From NCBI GenBank assembly GCA_030066975.1, contig JASJAO010000008.1, positions 96,264 through 160,263 of the forward strand: a stretch of DNA of 64,000 nucleotides, given 5' to 3'. The notes beneath the pieces are model-generated. The model was given only the letters and a program-made list of their open reading frames with translations. It did no database searches and was not told the origin of the DNA. Of this stretch, positions 42,728-52,017 are shown in pieces (positions within the stretch are counted from its first letter, which is position 1; every line of letters starts with the position of its first letter). This stretch comes from Henriciella sp. (GTDB taxonomy: Bacteria > Pseudomonadota > Alphaproteobacteria > Caulobacterales > Hyphomonadaceae). A program made the translations under genes and the position numbers.

Positions 42728-43500
42728 TTGTCAGCGGAACTCGGTCATTTTGAGGTAACGGATCAGATTTAACGTCACCTGATGACCAAGTCTCCGTTTC
42801 GTTATTTCAAAACATCGCCCGAGATCATCCAGCTTGCCGTGATGATGTATGTCCGGTTTCTACTGTCGCTCCGAACCGTCGAAGACCTCCTGCACGAGCG
42901 CGGGATCGATATCTGTCACGAAAGTATCCGAACTTGGGTCGACCGTTTTGGTCCGATCTTCGCCGGTAAGATCCGAACAAAGCGCGCTTCGTACATTCGC
43001 CAACCCACGCAGTGGCAATGGCATCTCGACGAGGTCTTTATGAAGATAAATGGCGTCCAGCACTATCGCTGGCGCGCTGTCGATCATGAAGATGAGGTGC
43101 TTGAGAGTTACGTCACTAAGACCCGCGATAAGCAGGCCGCGCTTACGTTTCTGAAGAAAGCGATGAAGCGATATGGCAATCCAGAAGTCATCGTAACAGA
43201 CAGACTAAGGTCCTATGGAGCAGCCATGAAAATCATCGGTAACATCGACCGCCACGAGGTCGGTCGCCACTTGAACAATCGAGTTGAAAGCTCGCACTTA
43301 CCGTTCCGACGACGCGAACGGGCGATGTCGAGATTTCGGAGGATAAGTAATCTCCAGAAATTCGTTTCGACTCACGCCTCATTCCACAATCACTTCAACT
43401 TAGATCGCCAACTCAACCACCGCTCAACGTTCAAATCGATGAGAAACGCCGCCCTCTCAGAATGGGGTGGGCTTCTGACCGGATAACAGCTCCTACTCCG
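42726..43500 (+). mobile_element. IS6-family insertion sequence, left end visible
   Basis: The element contains the transposase gene at 42782-43486. The left end is placed at the sequence GGTATTGTCAGCGGAAC (42725-42741), because TTGTCAGNGGAA recurs before the second, related transposase at 63873 and once more at 63764. The right inverted repeat is not clear; the closest match to its complement is around 43520. Right boundary is approximate. Confidence 0.6.
42782..43486 (+). CDS. IS6-family DDE transposase
   Basis: A 234-residue transposase, the usual length for the IS6/IS26 family. It has an N-terminal helix-turn-helix region (LRTVEDLLHERGIDICHESIRTW) and the complete DDE triad: WHLDEVF (Asp), EVIVTDRLRSYG (Asp) and LNNRVESSHLPFRRRERAM (Glu). 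It therefore looks functional. It marks the left boundary of the accessory glucuronide/uronate region. A second related gene begins in the same orientation at 63920. Confidence 0.93.
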   Translation: MTKSPFRYFKTSPEIIQLAVMMYVRFLLSLRTVEDLLHERGIDICHESIRTWVDRFGPIFAGKIRTKRASYIRQPTQWQWHLDEVFMKINGVQHYRWRAVDHEDEVLESYVTKTRDKQAALTFLKKAMKRYGNPEVIVTDRLRSYGAAMKIIGNIDRHEVGRHLNNRVESSHLPFRRRERAMSRFRRISNLQKFVSTHASFHNHFNLDRQLNHRSTFKSMRNAALSEWGGLLTG

Positions 43501-43547
43501 CGCGATGCCGAAGACTGGTCCGCTTTAGATTCACGACACCCATTATT

Positions 43548-45404
43548 CTAATCAGTGTCACTCGTTTTTGACGTGTAGTATTCGCGGACCACATCAAAAG
43601 CCCGTTTACGCTCGCCTGTCTCGTTAATCAGGCCCTTTCGATTCCACAGGTCCTGAAAGCGGCCATGCCAGCGGCGTGGACTGCGGAAATCTTTTAGCAG
43701 CCACGGCGAGGTTCCGACGACACCTGGAGTGCGATCGACCAGTTTAAATGTCTCTTCATAAAGCCAGGCTTGATAATCTTCTGTCCAGCGGTCTTCTTTT
43801 GGGCCGCGATGCCCAAACAAGGCGCCTGCGCCAAACTCAGAGAAGATCATTGGCTTGTCATAGCGATTTTCAAAGCTGACTTCCGCAATTCGATCTGGCG
43901 ACCTTGGGCCATACCAGCCTTCATACTGATTGACCGCGATTAGATCGAGATCCGCGCCGAGTGGGTCCTCCACAATGACCCGCTTCTGGCCCGCCGTGAC
44001 ACCTCCCACTGCTGTATTCTTGTTCAGCGCCGCAGAGATCAACCGGGTCGCGTCCCGGGCGCGTGTGTCAGCAATCAGAGTCCTGAGGAAGACTGTACGG
44101 TCATCTTCGATTGGGGTCTCATTGGCGACGCTCCAGACAATAATGGACGCCCGATTACGATCCCGTATCTGGTTTTCCGCCATCATGCGGCGCGCAAGGG
44201 CGAGCGTTTTGTCGCTGTGATAGCTGACATCTTCCCAATAAATCGGCACCTCGCTCCACACCATCAAGCCTATCTCATCAGCGAGCCGCGTCATGCGTTC
44301 TGTGTGCGGGTAGTGGGCAAGGCGCACAAAATTAGCACCAAGCGCTTTTGCTTCTGAAAGCAATGCACGGGCTTCGCCCCAGCTGAGTGCCCGTGCGCCG
44401 TCCGGATCTAGCGCTTCTTCGTGTACTGAAATCCCTGCAAGCCAGATGGGATCGCCATTCAGCAGGACTTCACGGCCTTGCGTTTCAATAGTGCGAAAGC
44501 CGATGCGATCGGAAATTTCATCATCACCTGCAGAAATTGTTACGTCATAAAGTTGTGGCATCTTTGGTGACCAAAACTGCAAGGCCTCGGGGATAGCGGT
44601 CGATAGAGTGACCTGCCCGGATACGTCGGTTCGGCCTGATAACGAGATCGCCAGAGCCGGAATCTCTATCTCGACTTTCGTGCGTTCTGTTGCACCTTCC
44701 AGTGAGACATCTGCCAGGATTTCGCCATCTTCGAGACGAACGAAATAGTCATGAACATACGTCGAAGGTGTCTCAACCAAATGAACCGGCCGCGTAATCC
44801 CGCCATAATTCTTCCAATCGAAATCGCGCGCAGGCAATGTCTCATCGTCATGAGCGCTATCGGCAGCAACGACCAGCGAGTTCTCTCCCGCTTGCAACTG
44901 CGCTGTGACCTCAAAAGCAAATGGCGTGAACCCACCCTCATGCTCACCCAGTTTCTCACCATTCAGCCAGACACGAGCGCGGTAGTTTACGGCCTCGAAA
45001 TAGAGAAAATAGCGCTTGCCAGGTTCAGGGCTTGCTGCGATGTCGCGCTGAAACCAGACTAGACCATCATAGTAGTCTAGGCCTGTAACGCGACGGTTCC
45101 AGGCCCCAGGAATGGTCATTTCATCGGCCGACGCCCACTCATATTCCATGAGCTCACCACCTGGCATAGCTTCAGTATCTTCCCAGAAATTGCGGCGTGT
45201 ACGCGGCTTGCGTTCAGGCACTCGGTAGGGATCAATGGCGTAGTGCCATTGACCGGATAAGTCGGTGCGCGTTCGACCATAGACATTTGTTAGCGGATAT
45301 GGCGCGTCTAGCGACAGGGTTTCCTCTGATACGAGAGTCTGGGCAAATGTTGGCCCTGTTGGCACAACAAATAGAAAAGCAAGAAAGATCAGTATTTTGT
45401 GCAT
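43548..45404 (-). CDS. Exported GH2 beta-glucuronidase-type glycosidase
   Basis: A 618-residue glycoside hydrolase family 2 enzyme with a Sec signal peptide (MHKILIFLAFLFVVPTGPTFAQ), a sugar-binding domain (WFQRDIAASPEPGKRYFLYFE; RARVWLNGEKLGEHEGGFTPF), an Ig-like domain and the TIM barrel. Catalytic features are the acid/base Glu in IIVWSVANETPI near residue 425 and the nucleophile Glu in KPMIFSEFGAGA near 530. It would release glucuronic acid (or galactose-type units) from glycosides in the periplasm. It is the last gene of gntR-uxaC-dctPQM-uxuB-GH2, only 10 bases after uxuB, supporting glucuronidase rather than galactosidase. Confidence 0.87.
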   Translation of the reverse strand: MHKILIFLAFLFVVPTGPTFAQTLVSEETLSLDAPYPLTNVYGRTRTDLSGQWHYAIDPYRVPERKPRTRRNFWEDTEAMPGGELMEYEWASADEMTIPGAWNRRVTGLDYYDGLVWFQRDIAASPEPGKRYFLYFEAVNYRARVWLNGEKLGEHEGGFTPFAFEVTAQLQAGENSLVVAADSAHDDETLPARDFDWKNYGGITRPVHLVETPSTYVHDYFVRLEDGEILADVSLEGATERTKVEIEIPALAISLSGRTDVSGQVTLSTAIPEALQFWSPKMPQLYDVTISAGDDEISDRIGFRTIETQGREVLLNGDPIWLAGISVHEEALDPDGARALSWGEARALLSEAKALGANFVRLAHYPHTERMTRLADEIGLMVWSEVPIYWEDVSYHSDKTLALARRMMAENQIRDRNRASIIVWSVANETPIEDDRTVFLRTLIADTRARDATRLISAALNKNTAVGGVTAGQKRVIVEDPLGADLDLIAVNQYEGWYGPRSPDRIAEVSFENRYDKPMIFSEFGAGALFGHRGPKEDRWTEDYQAWLYEETFKLVDRTPGVVGTSPWLLKDFRSPRRWHGRFQDLWNRKGLINETGERKRAFDVVREYYTSKTSDTD

Positions 45405-45414
45405 GATCGGCTCA

Positions 45415-46920
45415 TCAATCAGGGGTTATCGAATTAGCGAGTTGGAACGCTTTGATAGTCTTGGCGGCGCCGTGCTCTAATAGGCTCTCAAGCGCGTCTT
45501 CGACGGCCGCGGTAAAACGGACATTCTGGGGCAGATCTGCGCCAAATATCTCGCTTATGCCAAGATAGGCTTGCGCCAGGGCGTGCGGTTCGCCGCGAAC
45601 TCGCGCGGCAGTATCGGCGAGTCGCCCAGCCATCGGATCGCGCACGTCGATTGGCTCGCCTGCTTCATCACGTCCAGTGACATAGCGCATCCAGGCCGCC
45701 ACAGCCAAAGCAAGTCGCTCGATTGGAGCTTCGCGCCGCAATTGATCACGCACCGTGTTCAGCAAACGCTGCGGCAGTTTTTGCGAGCCATCCATGGCGA
45801 TCTGCCAGGTGCTGTGATTTAGCGCCGAATTAGCAAACCGGGCACGGAGCTGTTTGGTATATTCGTGCAAGTCGAGCCCGGCTGGCTGAGCGACGGTTGG
45901 CAGAATTTCCTCTGTCATCAGTGCTTCCACGAAGCTCGCAAAAGGCGGATCGGCCATCGCCTCGTGCACAAACCTATGACCCGCAAGATATCCAAGATAG
46001 GCAATCGTGGAATGCGGCCCGTTTAGAAGCCTCAGCTTTGCCGTCTCAAAGGCCGAGACATCTTTTGTGATCTGTGCACACCCCGCCTCCCAGGCTGGGC
46101 GCGGTCCTGAAAACCAGTCTTCAATAACCCATTGAGAGAAAGGCTCGGTCGCCAGAAATCCCTGATCTTCGAGGCCTGTCTCAGCTGTGAAATCCGCGAT
46201 GAGCTCGGCTGTGACTGCCGGAACAATACGGTCAACCATTGTGGAGGGAAAGGCGGCATGTGCTTCCAGCCAGTGCGCCGTGGCTGGATCAACAATCTGC
46301 GCATAAGCTACCAGACCAGCGCGCAGGCGCTGACCATTATCCGGCAAGTTGTCACAAGATATCAGCGTCGGCGCGGCCACCCCGGCAAGGCGCCTCGCCC
46401 GCATACCGGCAAACAGATAGCCCAGGGTTGTTTTCGGTCGCTCAGGTGTGCGCAGGTCTGCAGCGATATCGTCCGCCTCAACATTCAGGTCGCCGGTATC
46501 CGGATTGAGCGCATAGCCTTTTTCTGTCACCGTGAGCGTGATGATCTGTGTGCCCGGATCGGCAAGGGCCGCTATCACCGCATCGGGGTTTTCCGGTGCC
46601 ACAAGGAGCGACTTCATCGCGCCGATCAGCCGGCGGTCACGCCGCTGATCTTCACGGGCCTCCACGACAAACAGGCCATCTTGAGGCTGCAATCGGTCGC
46701 GCATATCTGGTCGGCGTAGACTGACACCGGTAATGCCCCAATCACCGCCCTCCGCCGCTATCGCGTCATCTGTGTAAACCGCCTGATGCGCGCGGTGAAA
46801 GGCTCCGACCCCAAGATGGACAATACCGGAGGAGATCGCCGAGCGATCATAGCCGGGCCGAACAATGTCATCGGGGAGGCGACGGACAGTGCTATCACTC
46901 AGTCGAACAGACATGGTCAT
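45415..46920 (-). CDS. uxuB: D-mannonate oxidoreductase (fructuronate reductase)
   Basis: A 501-residue polyol-specific long-chain dehydrogenase. The N-terminal IVHLGVGAFHRAHQAVYTD is the family's nucleotide-binding start, and TEPFSQWVIEDWFSGPRPAWEAGC with KLRLLNGPHSTIAYLGYLAGHRFVHEAM carries the catalytic Lys/His region. Mannitol dehydrogenases share the sequence; the uronate genes around it make fructuronate reductase the likely role (D-fructuronate + NADH to D-mannonate). It overlaps dctM by 4 bases and precedes the exported GH2 gene. Confidence 0.88.
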   Translation of the reverse strand: MTMSVRLSDSTVRRLPDDIVRPGYDRSAISSGIVHLGVGAFHRAHQAVYTDDAIAAEGGDWGITGVSLRRPDMRDRLQPQDGLFVVEAREDQRRDRRLIGAMKSLLVAPENPDAVIAALADPGTQIITLTVTEKGYALNPDTGDLNVEADDIAADLRTPERPKTTLGYLFAGMRARRLAGVAAPTLISCDNLPDNGQRLRAGLVAYAQIVDPATAHWLEAHAAFPSTMVDRIVPAVTAELIADFTAETGLEDQGFLATEPFSQWVIEDWFSGPRPAWEAGCAQITKDVSAFETAKLRLLNGPHSTIAYLGYLAGHRFVHEAMADPPFASFVEALMTEEILPTVAQPAGLDLHEYTKQLRARFANSALNHSTWQIAMDGSQKLPQRLLNTVRDQLRREAPIERLALAVAAWMRYVTGRDEAGEPIDVRDPMAGRLADTAARVRGEPHALAQAYLGISEIFGADLPQNVRFTAAVEDALESLLEHGAAKTIKAFQLANSITPD

Positions 46921-48200
46921 AGCAGAGCCTCAGGAAGCCAAAGTGAAAATGCCGGAACAAAGGTGACGAGTAGCAGCGCGGCAATCAGCGCCAGATAGAA
47001 AGGCCAGATTGTCTTGACCGTTTCTTCCATCCGGATGCCGCCAATCGCCGACCCAACAAACAGGACAGACCCAACCGGCGGTGTCACCAGACCGATCCCG
47101 AGATTGAGGATCAGCATAATTCCAAACTGAACCGGATCGATGCCGAGCTGACTTGTAATCGGCAAGAAGATCGGGGTCGTGATCACGATGAGTGGGGCCA
47201 TGTCCATGACCGCGCCGAGCGCCAGAAGGATCACGTTGATCAAAAGCAGCGTGATGATCGGATTGTCACTGATGGCGAGCAGAGCATCGGCCAGCATGGT
47301 CGGGCCCTGCAGCAGAGCAAGCAGCCAGCCGAACGCCGCCGCCGATGAAATGATCAACATGACCATCGCGGTTGTTCGAACCGCGCCGGTGACCGCCTTC
47401 ACAAAACCTGACCACCCAAGCGAGCGATATCCAAACGCGCCGATGATTACGGTATAAATGACCGCGATGGTTGAGGACTCCGTCGCTGTGAAAACACCAG
47501 CAAGCACGCCGACCACAATGATGATCGCCGTCATCAACCCGGGGATCGCGACCGCAAAACTGGTTAGAAAAACCTGCCAACCGGGAAAGGACCCGCTTGG
47601 ATAATTCCGCCGCGCGGCCACCGCCCAGGCGGCAAGCATCAGCGTTGCACCAGCGAGTACGCCCGGCACAATGCCGCCAAGGAACAGGGCAGCAATCGAG
47701 ACATTTGCCCCGGCTGCGGCGGCGGCAAAAATAATCATATTGTGTGAGGGCGGGATCAACAGACCAAGGATGGAGGATGTCGTGGTGACATTCACCGCGT
47801 AATCGCGATCGTAGCCCTTTTCCTGCATCATCGGCATCAGGGTTGAGCCAAGAGCTGACACGCTGGCGACGGCAGAGCCGGATACCGCCCCGAACATCAT
47901 CGAGGCGCCGACATCGACCTGCCCCAATCCCCCACGTGCGCGCCCAAAGGCCGCGTCGGCCACCCGCACGATCCGCTCGGCAATCCCGGACCGGTGCATG
48001 AGATCTCCGGCAAAGACGAAGAACGGGATGGCCATCAGGGCGAAGACATTAATGCCCGCCGCCATGCGTTGAAGCGCCACCAGCGGCGCGATGTCCAGCG
48101 CGATAAATGTAACCAGCGATGCCGCTCCCAGCGCGAACGCGACCGGCGTGCCAATGATCAACAGCAGAGTAAAGACCCCGAGAAGAAGCGCTAGTTCCAT
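46917..48200 (-). CDS. TRAP transporter large permease (DctM type)
   Basis: A 427-residue inner-membrane protein of the IT superfamily with about 12 hydrophobic segments. Typical TRAP-M features are LLLGVFTLLLIIGTPVAFALG at the N-terminus, IPFFVFAGDLMHRSGIAERIVRVAD near residue 60 and GLLIPPSHNMIIFAAAAGANVS near 148 (with minor differences). It drives Na+/H+-coupled uptake with DctQ and the periplasmic DctP. Position between uxaC and uxuB indicates uronate import. It overlaps dctQ by 10 bases and uxuB by 4. Confidence 0.9.
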   Translation of the reverse strand: MELALLLGVFTLLLIIGTPVAFALGAASLVTFIALDIAPLVALQRMAAGINVFALMAIPFFVFAGDLMHRSGIAERIVRVADAAFGRARGGLGQVDVGASMMFGAVSGSAVASVSALGSTLMPMMQEKGYDRDYAVNVTTTSSILGLLIPPSHNMIIFAAAAAGANVSIAALFLGGIVPGVLAGATLMLAAWAVAARRNYPSGSFPGWQVFLTSFAVAIPGLMTAIIIVVGVLAGVFTATESSTIAVIYTVIIGAFGYRSLGWSGFVKAVTGAVRTTAMVMLIISSAAAFGWLLALLQGPTMLADALLAISDNPIITLLLINVILLALGAVMDMAPLIVITTPIFLPITSQLGIDPVQFGIMLILNLGIGLVTPPVGSVLFVGSAIGGIRMEETVKTIWPFYLALIAALLLVTFVPAFSLWLPEALL

Positions 48201-48688
48201 ATCGGCTCCACTTTTCTTCCTGTGAAAGCCGCGAGCATGTGCTCGGCGGCGAAAAACGCGATTAGCCCGCCGGAGATAGGCAGGGGCAGATACGCAAAAC
48301 CGCGGGGGAGGCCGAGGGTTGGTATGTCATGCGCCCAGGTACGCGCAACAAGTTCAGCCCCCCAAAAGGCCATGGCAATGCCGAACAGACAAACCACGCC
48401 ATGTGCCGCAATGCGCATAGCCTGACCGGGCCAGCCTTCGATACGGTCTGCGACCATACTGAGGCGAATGTGAAATCCTTCACGCACCCCCGCGGCTGCG
48501 GCGAACAGCACATAATAGATCATCAAGACCAGCGCCGCCTGTTCCGACCAGGCAGGGCTGGCATTCAGGACATAACGGCCAAACACCTGCCACCCGATAA
48601 TCAGCGTCATGATGACAAGCCCGAGACCCGCAAACCAAAGTGCTGCCTTGCTCAACGCAGCAGAAATACGAGCAATGAGATCAAGCAT
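48191..48688 (-). CDS. TRAP transporter small permease (DctQ type)
   Basis: A 165-residue membrane protein with four hydrophobic segments. The DctQ motif FGRYVLNASPAWSEQAALVLMIY is near residue 32, followed by REGFHIRLSMVADRI and EGWPGQAMRI. It forms the permease with DctM. The gene overlaps dctP by 8 bases and dctM by 10, so the three are translated as a unit. Confidence 0.9.
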   Translation of the reverse strand: MLDLIARISAALSKAALWFAGLGLVIMTLIIGWQVFGRYVLNASPAWSEQAALVLMIYYVLFAAAAGVREGFHIRLSMVADRIEGWPGQAMRIAAHGVVCLFGIAMAFWGAELVARTWAHDIPTLGLPRGFAYLPLPISGGLIAFFAAEHMLAAFTGRKVEPIWN

Positions 48689-49679
48689 CCGAGTTCTCCA
48701 CCGCGAGGATGTCTTCGACCAAGCGGCGCTGGGCCGGCGTGGTCACGAATCGATCCCAAACCGGGGCCATGCGCGACTGAAACGCTGTCTGGTCGAGTGT
48801 ATCGATCACCTGAACCCCGGCAGCTGCGATGATGTCCCGAGACTCGCGGACACGCTGATCCCATAAGGTGCGCATCACCGGCACGGACTCCTCTGCGGCT
48901 TGGCGAACAATCGCGCGATCGGTCTCATCAAGGCGGTTCCAGGCCCGTGTCGACATGACCAGGACTTCCGGTGCCATCACATGGCCTGTCAAAGTGTAAT
49001 AACCAGCGGCCTCATAATGGCGCGAAGAGACAAAGGAGGGCCAATTGTTTTCTGCGCCGTCAACAACGCCCTGAACGAGCGCCTGGTAAACCTCGCCATA
49101 GGACATGGGCGTTGGGTCTGCGCCAAGCGCATCAACCATAGCCACGAAGAGATCGGAATTCTGCACCCGGATTTTCAGTCCCGCCATATCGTCCGGTGTT
49201 CTGATCGGGCGTCGTGTATTGTAGAACGAGCGCGCACCTGAGTCATAAAAGCACAAGCCGATCAGACCATAAGGCTCAAGTGCGTTGAGAATGGCGCGCC
49301 CTGGAGCCCCGTCCATCGCAGCCCGCATGTGTGATTGCGACCGAAACAGAAAGGGCAGCGTCGGAACAATCGTTTCGGCCGCAATGGCATTGAGAGGGGC
49401 GAGGTTCACGCGATTAAGGTCGAGCCCGCCAAACACGGTGATTTCCAGCGTATCCTTCTCTTCCCCAAGTTGCCCGCCCGGATACATGCGGAGTTTTAAC
49501 CGATCGCCGGTTAACTCAGCGAGCCTCGCACCCATATACTCAACCGCGCGCACCGTCGGATAGTCATGTGGATGGGTGTCTGCAGCGAAAAGCGGTCGGT
49601 CAGACCGTTTTGTACAGCTGGACATGGTCGACATCGTCGCAGCGAAGCTTACGGCCAGAGCAGAACGACGCGTCAGCAT
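48681..49679 (-). CDS. TRAP transporter substrate-binding protein (DctP type)
   Basis: A 332-residue periplasmic binding protein. The TRAP-P pattern is clear: LKLRMYPGGQLGEEKDTLEITVFGGLDLNRV near residue 60, the substrate Arg region LKIRVQNSDLFVAMVDALGADPTPMSYGEVYQALVQGVVDGAENNW near 165-205. The signal sequence is unusual: MLTRRSALAVSFAATMSTMSSCTKRSD contains a twin arginine and ends in a lipobox-like MSSC, so the protein may be a Tat-exported lipoprotein. It is expected to bind uronic acids, by context. It lies 2 bases downstream of uxaC. Confidence 0.88.
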   Translation of the reverse strand: MLTRRSALAVSFAATMSTMSSCTKRSDRPLFAADTHPHDYPTVRAVEYMGARLAELTGDRLKLRMYPGGQLGEEKDTLEITVFGGLDLNRVNLAPLNAIAAETIVPTLPFLFRSQSHMRAAMDGAPGRAILNALEPYGLIGLCFYDSGARSFYNTRRPIRTPDDMAGLKIRVQNSDLFVAMVDALGADPTPMSYGEVYQALVQGVVDGAENNWPSFVSSRHYEAAGYYTLTGHVMAPEVLVMSTRAWNRLDETDRAIVRQAAEESVPVMRTLWDQRVRESRDIIAAAGVQVIDTLDQTAFQSRMAPVWDRFVTTPAQRRLVEDILAVENSDA

Positions 49680-49681
49680 GA

Positions 49682-51097
49682 CTAGAGCCGGTAAGCCTGT
49701 TTCGGCAGGCGATAGGCAAGATCGTAGGCAATTTCTGCGGCTTCTTCTTCATTGAGCCGGTGATCAGCAACAAGTTCTGCCAGAAAGCCGCAATCCATCC
49801 GCCGGGCGACATCATGACGGGCGGGGATCGATAGAAAGGCCCGCGTGTCGTCGTTGAAACCAACCGTGTTGTAGAAACCCGCTGTTTCTGTCGTTTGCTG
49901 CCGGAAGCGACGCATCCCCTCAGGGCTGTCATGAAACCACCAGGCTGGTCCCAGTTTCAGCGCCGGATAGTGGCCGGCCAGCGGCGCCAGTTCTCGCGAA
50001 TAGGCTGTCTCATCCAGCGTAAACAGAATGATCGTCAGATCCGGTTCGTTGCCGACCGCATCAAGCAGCGGTTTCAGCTCGGACACATAGCCAGTTCGTG
50101 TCGGGATATCGGCGCCCTTATCGCGCCCAAAGTCGCTGAACACCGCGGCGTTATGATTTCGGTGAGCGCCAGGATGAATCTGCATAACAAGCCCATCCTC
50201 AAGGCTCATGCGTGCCATTTCTGTGAGCATATGCCCCCGAAAAAGCGCGGCCTCATCCGGGCTGCATTTTCCTTCCAAAGCTTTTTTGAACAGGGTTTCG
50301 GCTTCTGCGGCTGACAAATCAGCCGTGAAAGCACTGGCATGTCCGTGATCTGTGGAAGTGGCCCCGCGTGCAGCAAAGTCTGCTCGGCGTTTGCGATGCG
50401 CTGTAAGGTAACCTGACCAGCTGAACGTATCTTCGCCCGTGAGTTCGCCAAATCGACCGATATGATCTGCGAAGCCTTCATAGTCCGGGTCCACTACATT
50501 GTCGGGGCGATACGCCGTCACGACCCTTCCGGTCCATGGTGATTGAGCGATCATATCGTGCCAGATTAGATCATCTGTCGGCGATTCAGTGGTTGCAATG
50601 ACCTCAATACCAAAGCGCTCAAACAGCGCTCGTGGCCTGAACGCCTCGGTTTTCAAGGCGCCATCGATGGCATCATAGTAAAGATCAGCCGAGGCGGCAT
50701 CCAATCTAACATCCAAGCCGAAGACTTCGGAGAAAACCCAATCAAGCCACATGCGTGTCGGTGTCCCGCGAAACAAAAAATATCGTTCGGCGAACCGTCT
50801 CCAGATCGCGCGGGGATCGGTTTCGACAGGCCCACCATCCGCCCGTGGCACACCGAGATCAGCGAGCGCAACGCCGTCAGAATAGAGCATGCGGAAGACA
50901 TAATGGTCGGGAACGATCAACAGCTCGGCCGGATTCTGAAACGGTTCGTTTTCGGCAAACCAGCGTGGATCGGTATGACCATGCGGGCTGATAATCGGCA
51001 ACTCGCGGACGTTCTGGTATAGGCGACGCGCAATATCGCGCACGCCTGAACCAGCCGGAAACAGGCGATCCGGATCAAGGCGAAGGGGTTTACTCAT
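49682..51097 (-). CDS. uxaC: Glucuronate isomerase
   Basis: A 471-residue member of the amidohydrolase-like UxaC family that isomerises D-glucuronate to D-fructuronate (and galacturonate to tagaturonate). Diagnostic parts are LPIISPHGHTDPRWFAENEPF (metal-binding His pair near residue 35), HYVFRMLYSDGV, EVIATTESPTDDLIWH near residue 168 and AWWFHDSPEGMRRFRQQTTETAGFYNTVGFNDDTRAFLSIPARHDVARR near 380-425. The length is normal. The start codon shares one base with the gntR stop, so it is translationally coupled to the regulator. First enzyme of the intracellular pathway. Confidence 0.94.
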   Translation of the reverse strand: MSKPLRLDPDRLFPAGSGVRDIARRLYQNVRELPIISPHGHTDPRWFAENEPFQNPAELLIVPDHYVFRMLYSDGVALADLGVPRADGGPVETDPRAIWRRFAERYFLFRGTPTRMWLDWVFSEVFGLDVRLDAASADLYYDAIDGALKTEAFRPRALFERFGIEVIATTESPTDDLIWHDMIAQSPWTGRVVTAYRPDNVVDPDYEGFADHIGRFGELTGEDTFSWSGYLTAHRKRRADFAARGATSTDHGHASAFTADLSAAEAETLFKKALEGKCSPDEAALFRGHMLTEMARMSLEDGLVMQIHPGAHRNHNAAVFSDFGRDKGADIPTRTGYVSELKPLLDAVGNEPDLTIILFTLDETAYSRELAPLAGHYPALKLGPAWWFHDSPEGMRRFRQQTTETAGFYNTVGFNDDTRAFLSIPARHDVARRMDCGFLAELVADHRLNEEEAAEIAYDLAYRLPKQAYRL

Positions 51098-51858
51098 TAA
51101 ATTTCTCCGGCTGCAAAACGCTTTCGCCGCAATTCGACTTCACTACGCGCTTTCTGCATGGCTTCGACTTCTGTCGCCTCCAGCAGGCCGTCAATAACAC
51201 GCGACAGATGCCGACGCATCGTCTTTCGGGCACCTTCTGGATCCCTCGCCCGAAGCGCGCCCAATATATCCCAATGTTCGGCAATTGCTGGTTTCACGCC
51301 TTTCGCGCGCGCCTTTTGTAGCATGCGCACGCACATTGGCGATGTATCGCGAATGCTCCATAGCATCTCAATCGTTGCGACAACTGCCGAATTCTGAGTG
51401 GCTTGAGCAATCGAGACATGAAATGCCCGGTCCGCTATTTCACCTTCGATTCCGCGCTCATTTTCTTGCTCCATGGCATAGATAAGAGACTCAAGCTCAT
51501 CCAGTTGATCGTCAGTAATTTGGATTGCAGCAAGCGCCGCTGCTTCACCCTCAAACAGTTTCCGGGCTTCGGTGAGCTCGAACGGACCAATGTCGAGCTC
51601 TGGCATGTTGGCCTGACCAGTTTGGGGGCGTGCAATGACGTAGACCCCTGATCCCGTGCGAACCTCTACCAGCCCCTCCAGTTCGAGAGCAATGACAGCT
51701 TCCCGGATGGTCGGTCGACTCACATTAAAGGTTTCGGACAGTTCCCTTTCTGCCGGAAGCCTAGAACCAATAGGATACTCTTCAGCCGCTATAGATTTGG
51801 ATATGCGATCAGCGATCTGTTGGTATAATCGTCTCGACTTAACTGGTTTCCCCGCCAT
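51097..51858 (-). CDS. FadR-type GntR transcriptional regulator (UxuR/ExuR-like)
   Basis: A 253-residue regulator with an N-terminal winged helix (LYQQIADRISKSIAAEEYPIGSRLPAERELSETFNVSRPTIREAVIALELEGLVEVRTGSGVYVI, residues about 10-75) and a C-terminal helical FCD sensor (TEARKLFEGEAAALAAIQI; REDI-like FHVSIAQATQNSAVVATIEMLWSI). It heads the uxaC-dctPQM-uxuB operon and diverges from manD; a palindrome at 51909-51925 in the shared upstream region is its likely operator. It probably represses the pathway until a uronate or pathway intermediate binds. The regulation is inferred. Confidence 0.88.
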   Translation of the reverse strand: MAGKPVKSRRLYQQIADRISKSIAAEEYPIGSRLPAERELSETFNVSRPTIREAVIALELEGLVEVRTGSGVYVIARPQTGQANMPELDIGPFELTEARKLFEGEAAALAAIQITDDQLDELESLIYAMEQENERGIEGEIADRAFHVSIAQATQNSAVVATIEMLWSIRDTSPMCVRMLQKARAKGVKPAIAEHWDILGALRARDPEGARKTMRRHLSRVIDGLLEATEVEAMQKARSEVELRRKRFAAGEI

Positions 51859-51903
51859 TTCTGATGATCTTTCTTCGAAACTATATTTTTTACTTGCTCA
51901 ATA

Positions 51904-51949
51904 AAATTGGTCAGGTAGATTGACCCCTAACCTCTCAGGCCGATATGCG
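51904..51949 (+). promoter_or_regulatory. Candidate operator and promoter of the manD operon
   Basis: AAATTGGT (51904-51911) is followed by the palindrome GGTCA-N7-TGACC (51909-51925), which overlaps a TTGACC -35-like box (51920-51925); a -10-like ATATGC starts 17 bases later. The same arrangement (AAATTGGT, AGG, TTGAC, then GATAT-CGC) occurs before the TonB receptor gene. The palindrome suits a GntR/FadR-type repressor. Seen in sequence; the regulator assignment is inference. Confidence 0.6.
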
Positions 51950-52017
51950 CTTGTCAAGCGTGACTGAGCAGACTGTAGGAGAATTGGGCACTAAGCTCAA
52001 AGCATGTGAGAAGAAAT

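Noticed and set aside
42518..42753. Two overlapping short open frames after tRNA-Gly
   Set aside because: They start within the tRNA or spacer, have no ribosome site and follow GC-rich repeat structure.
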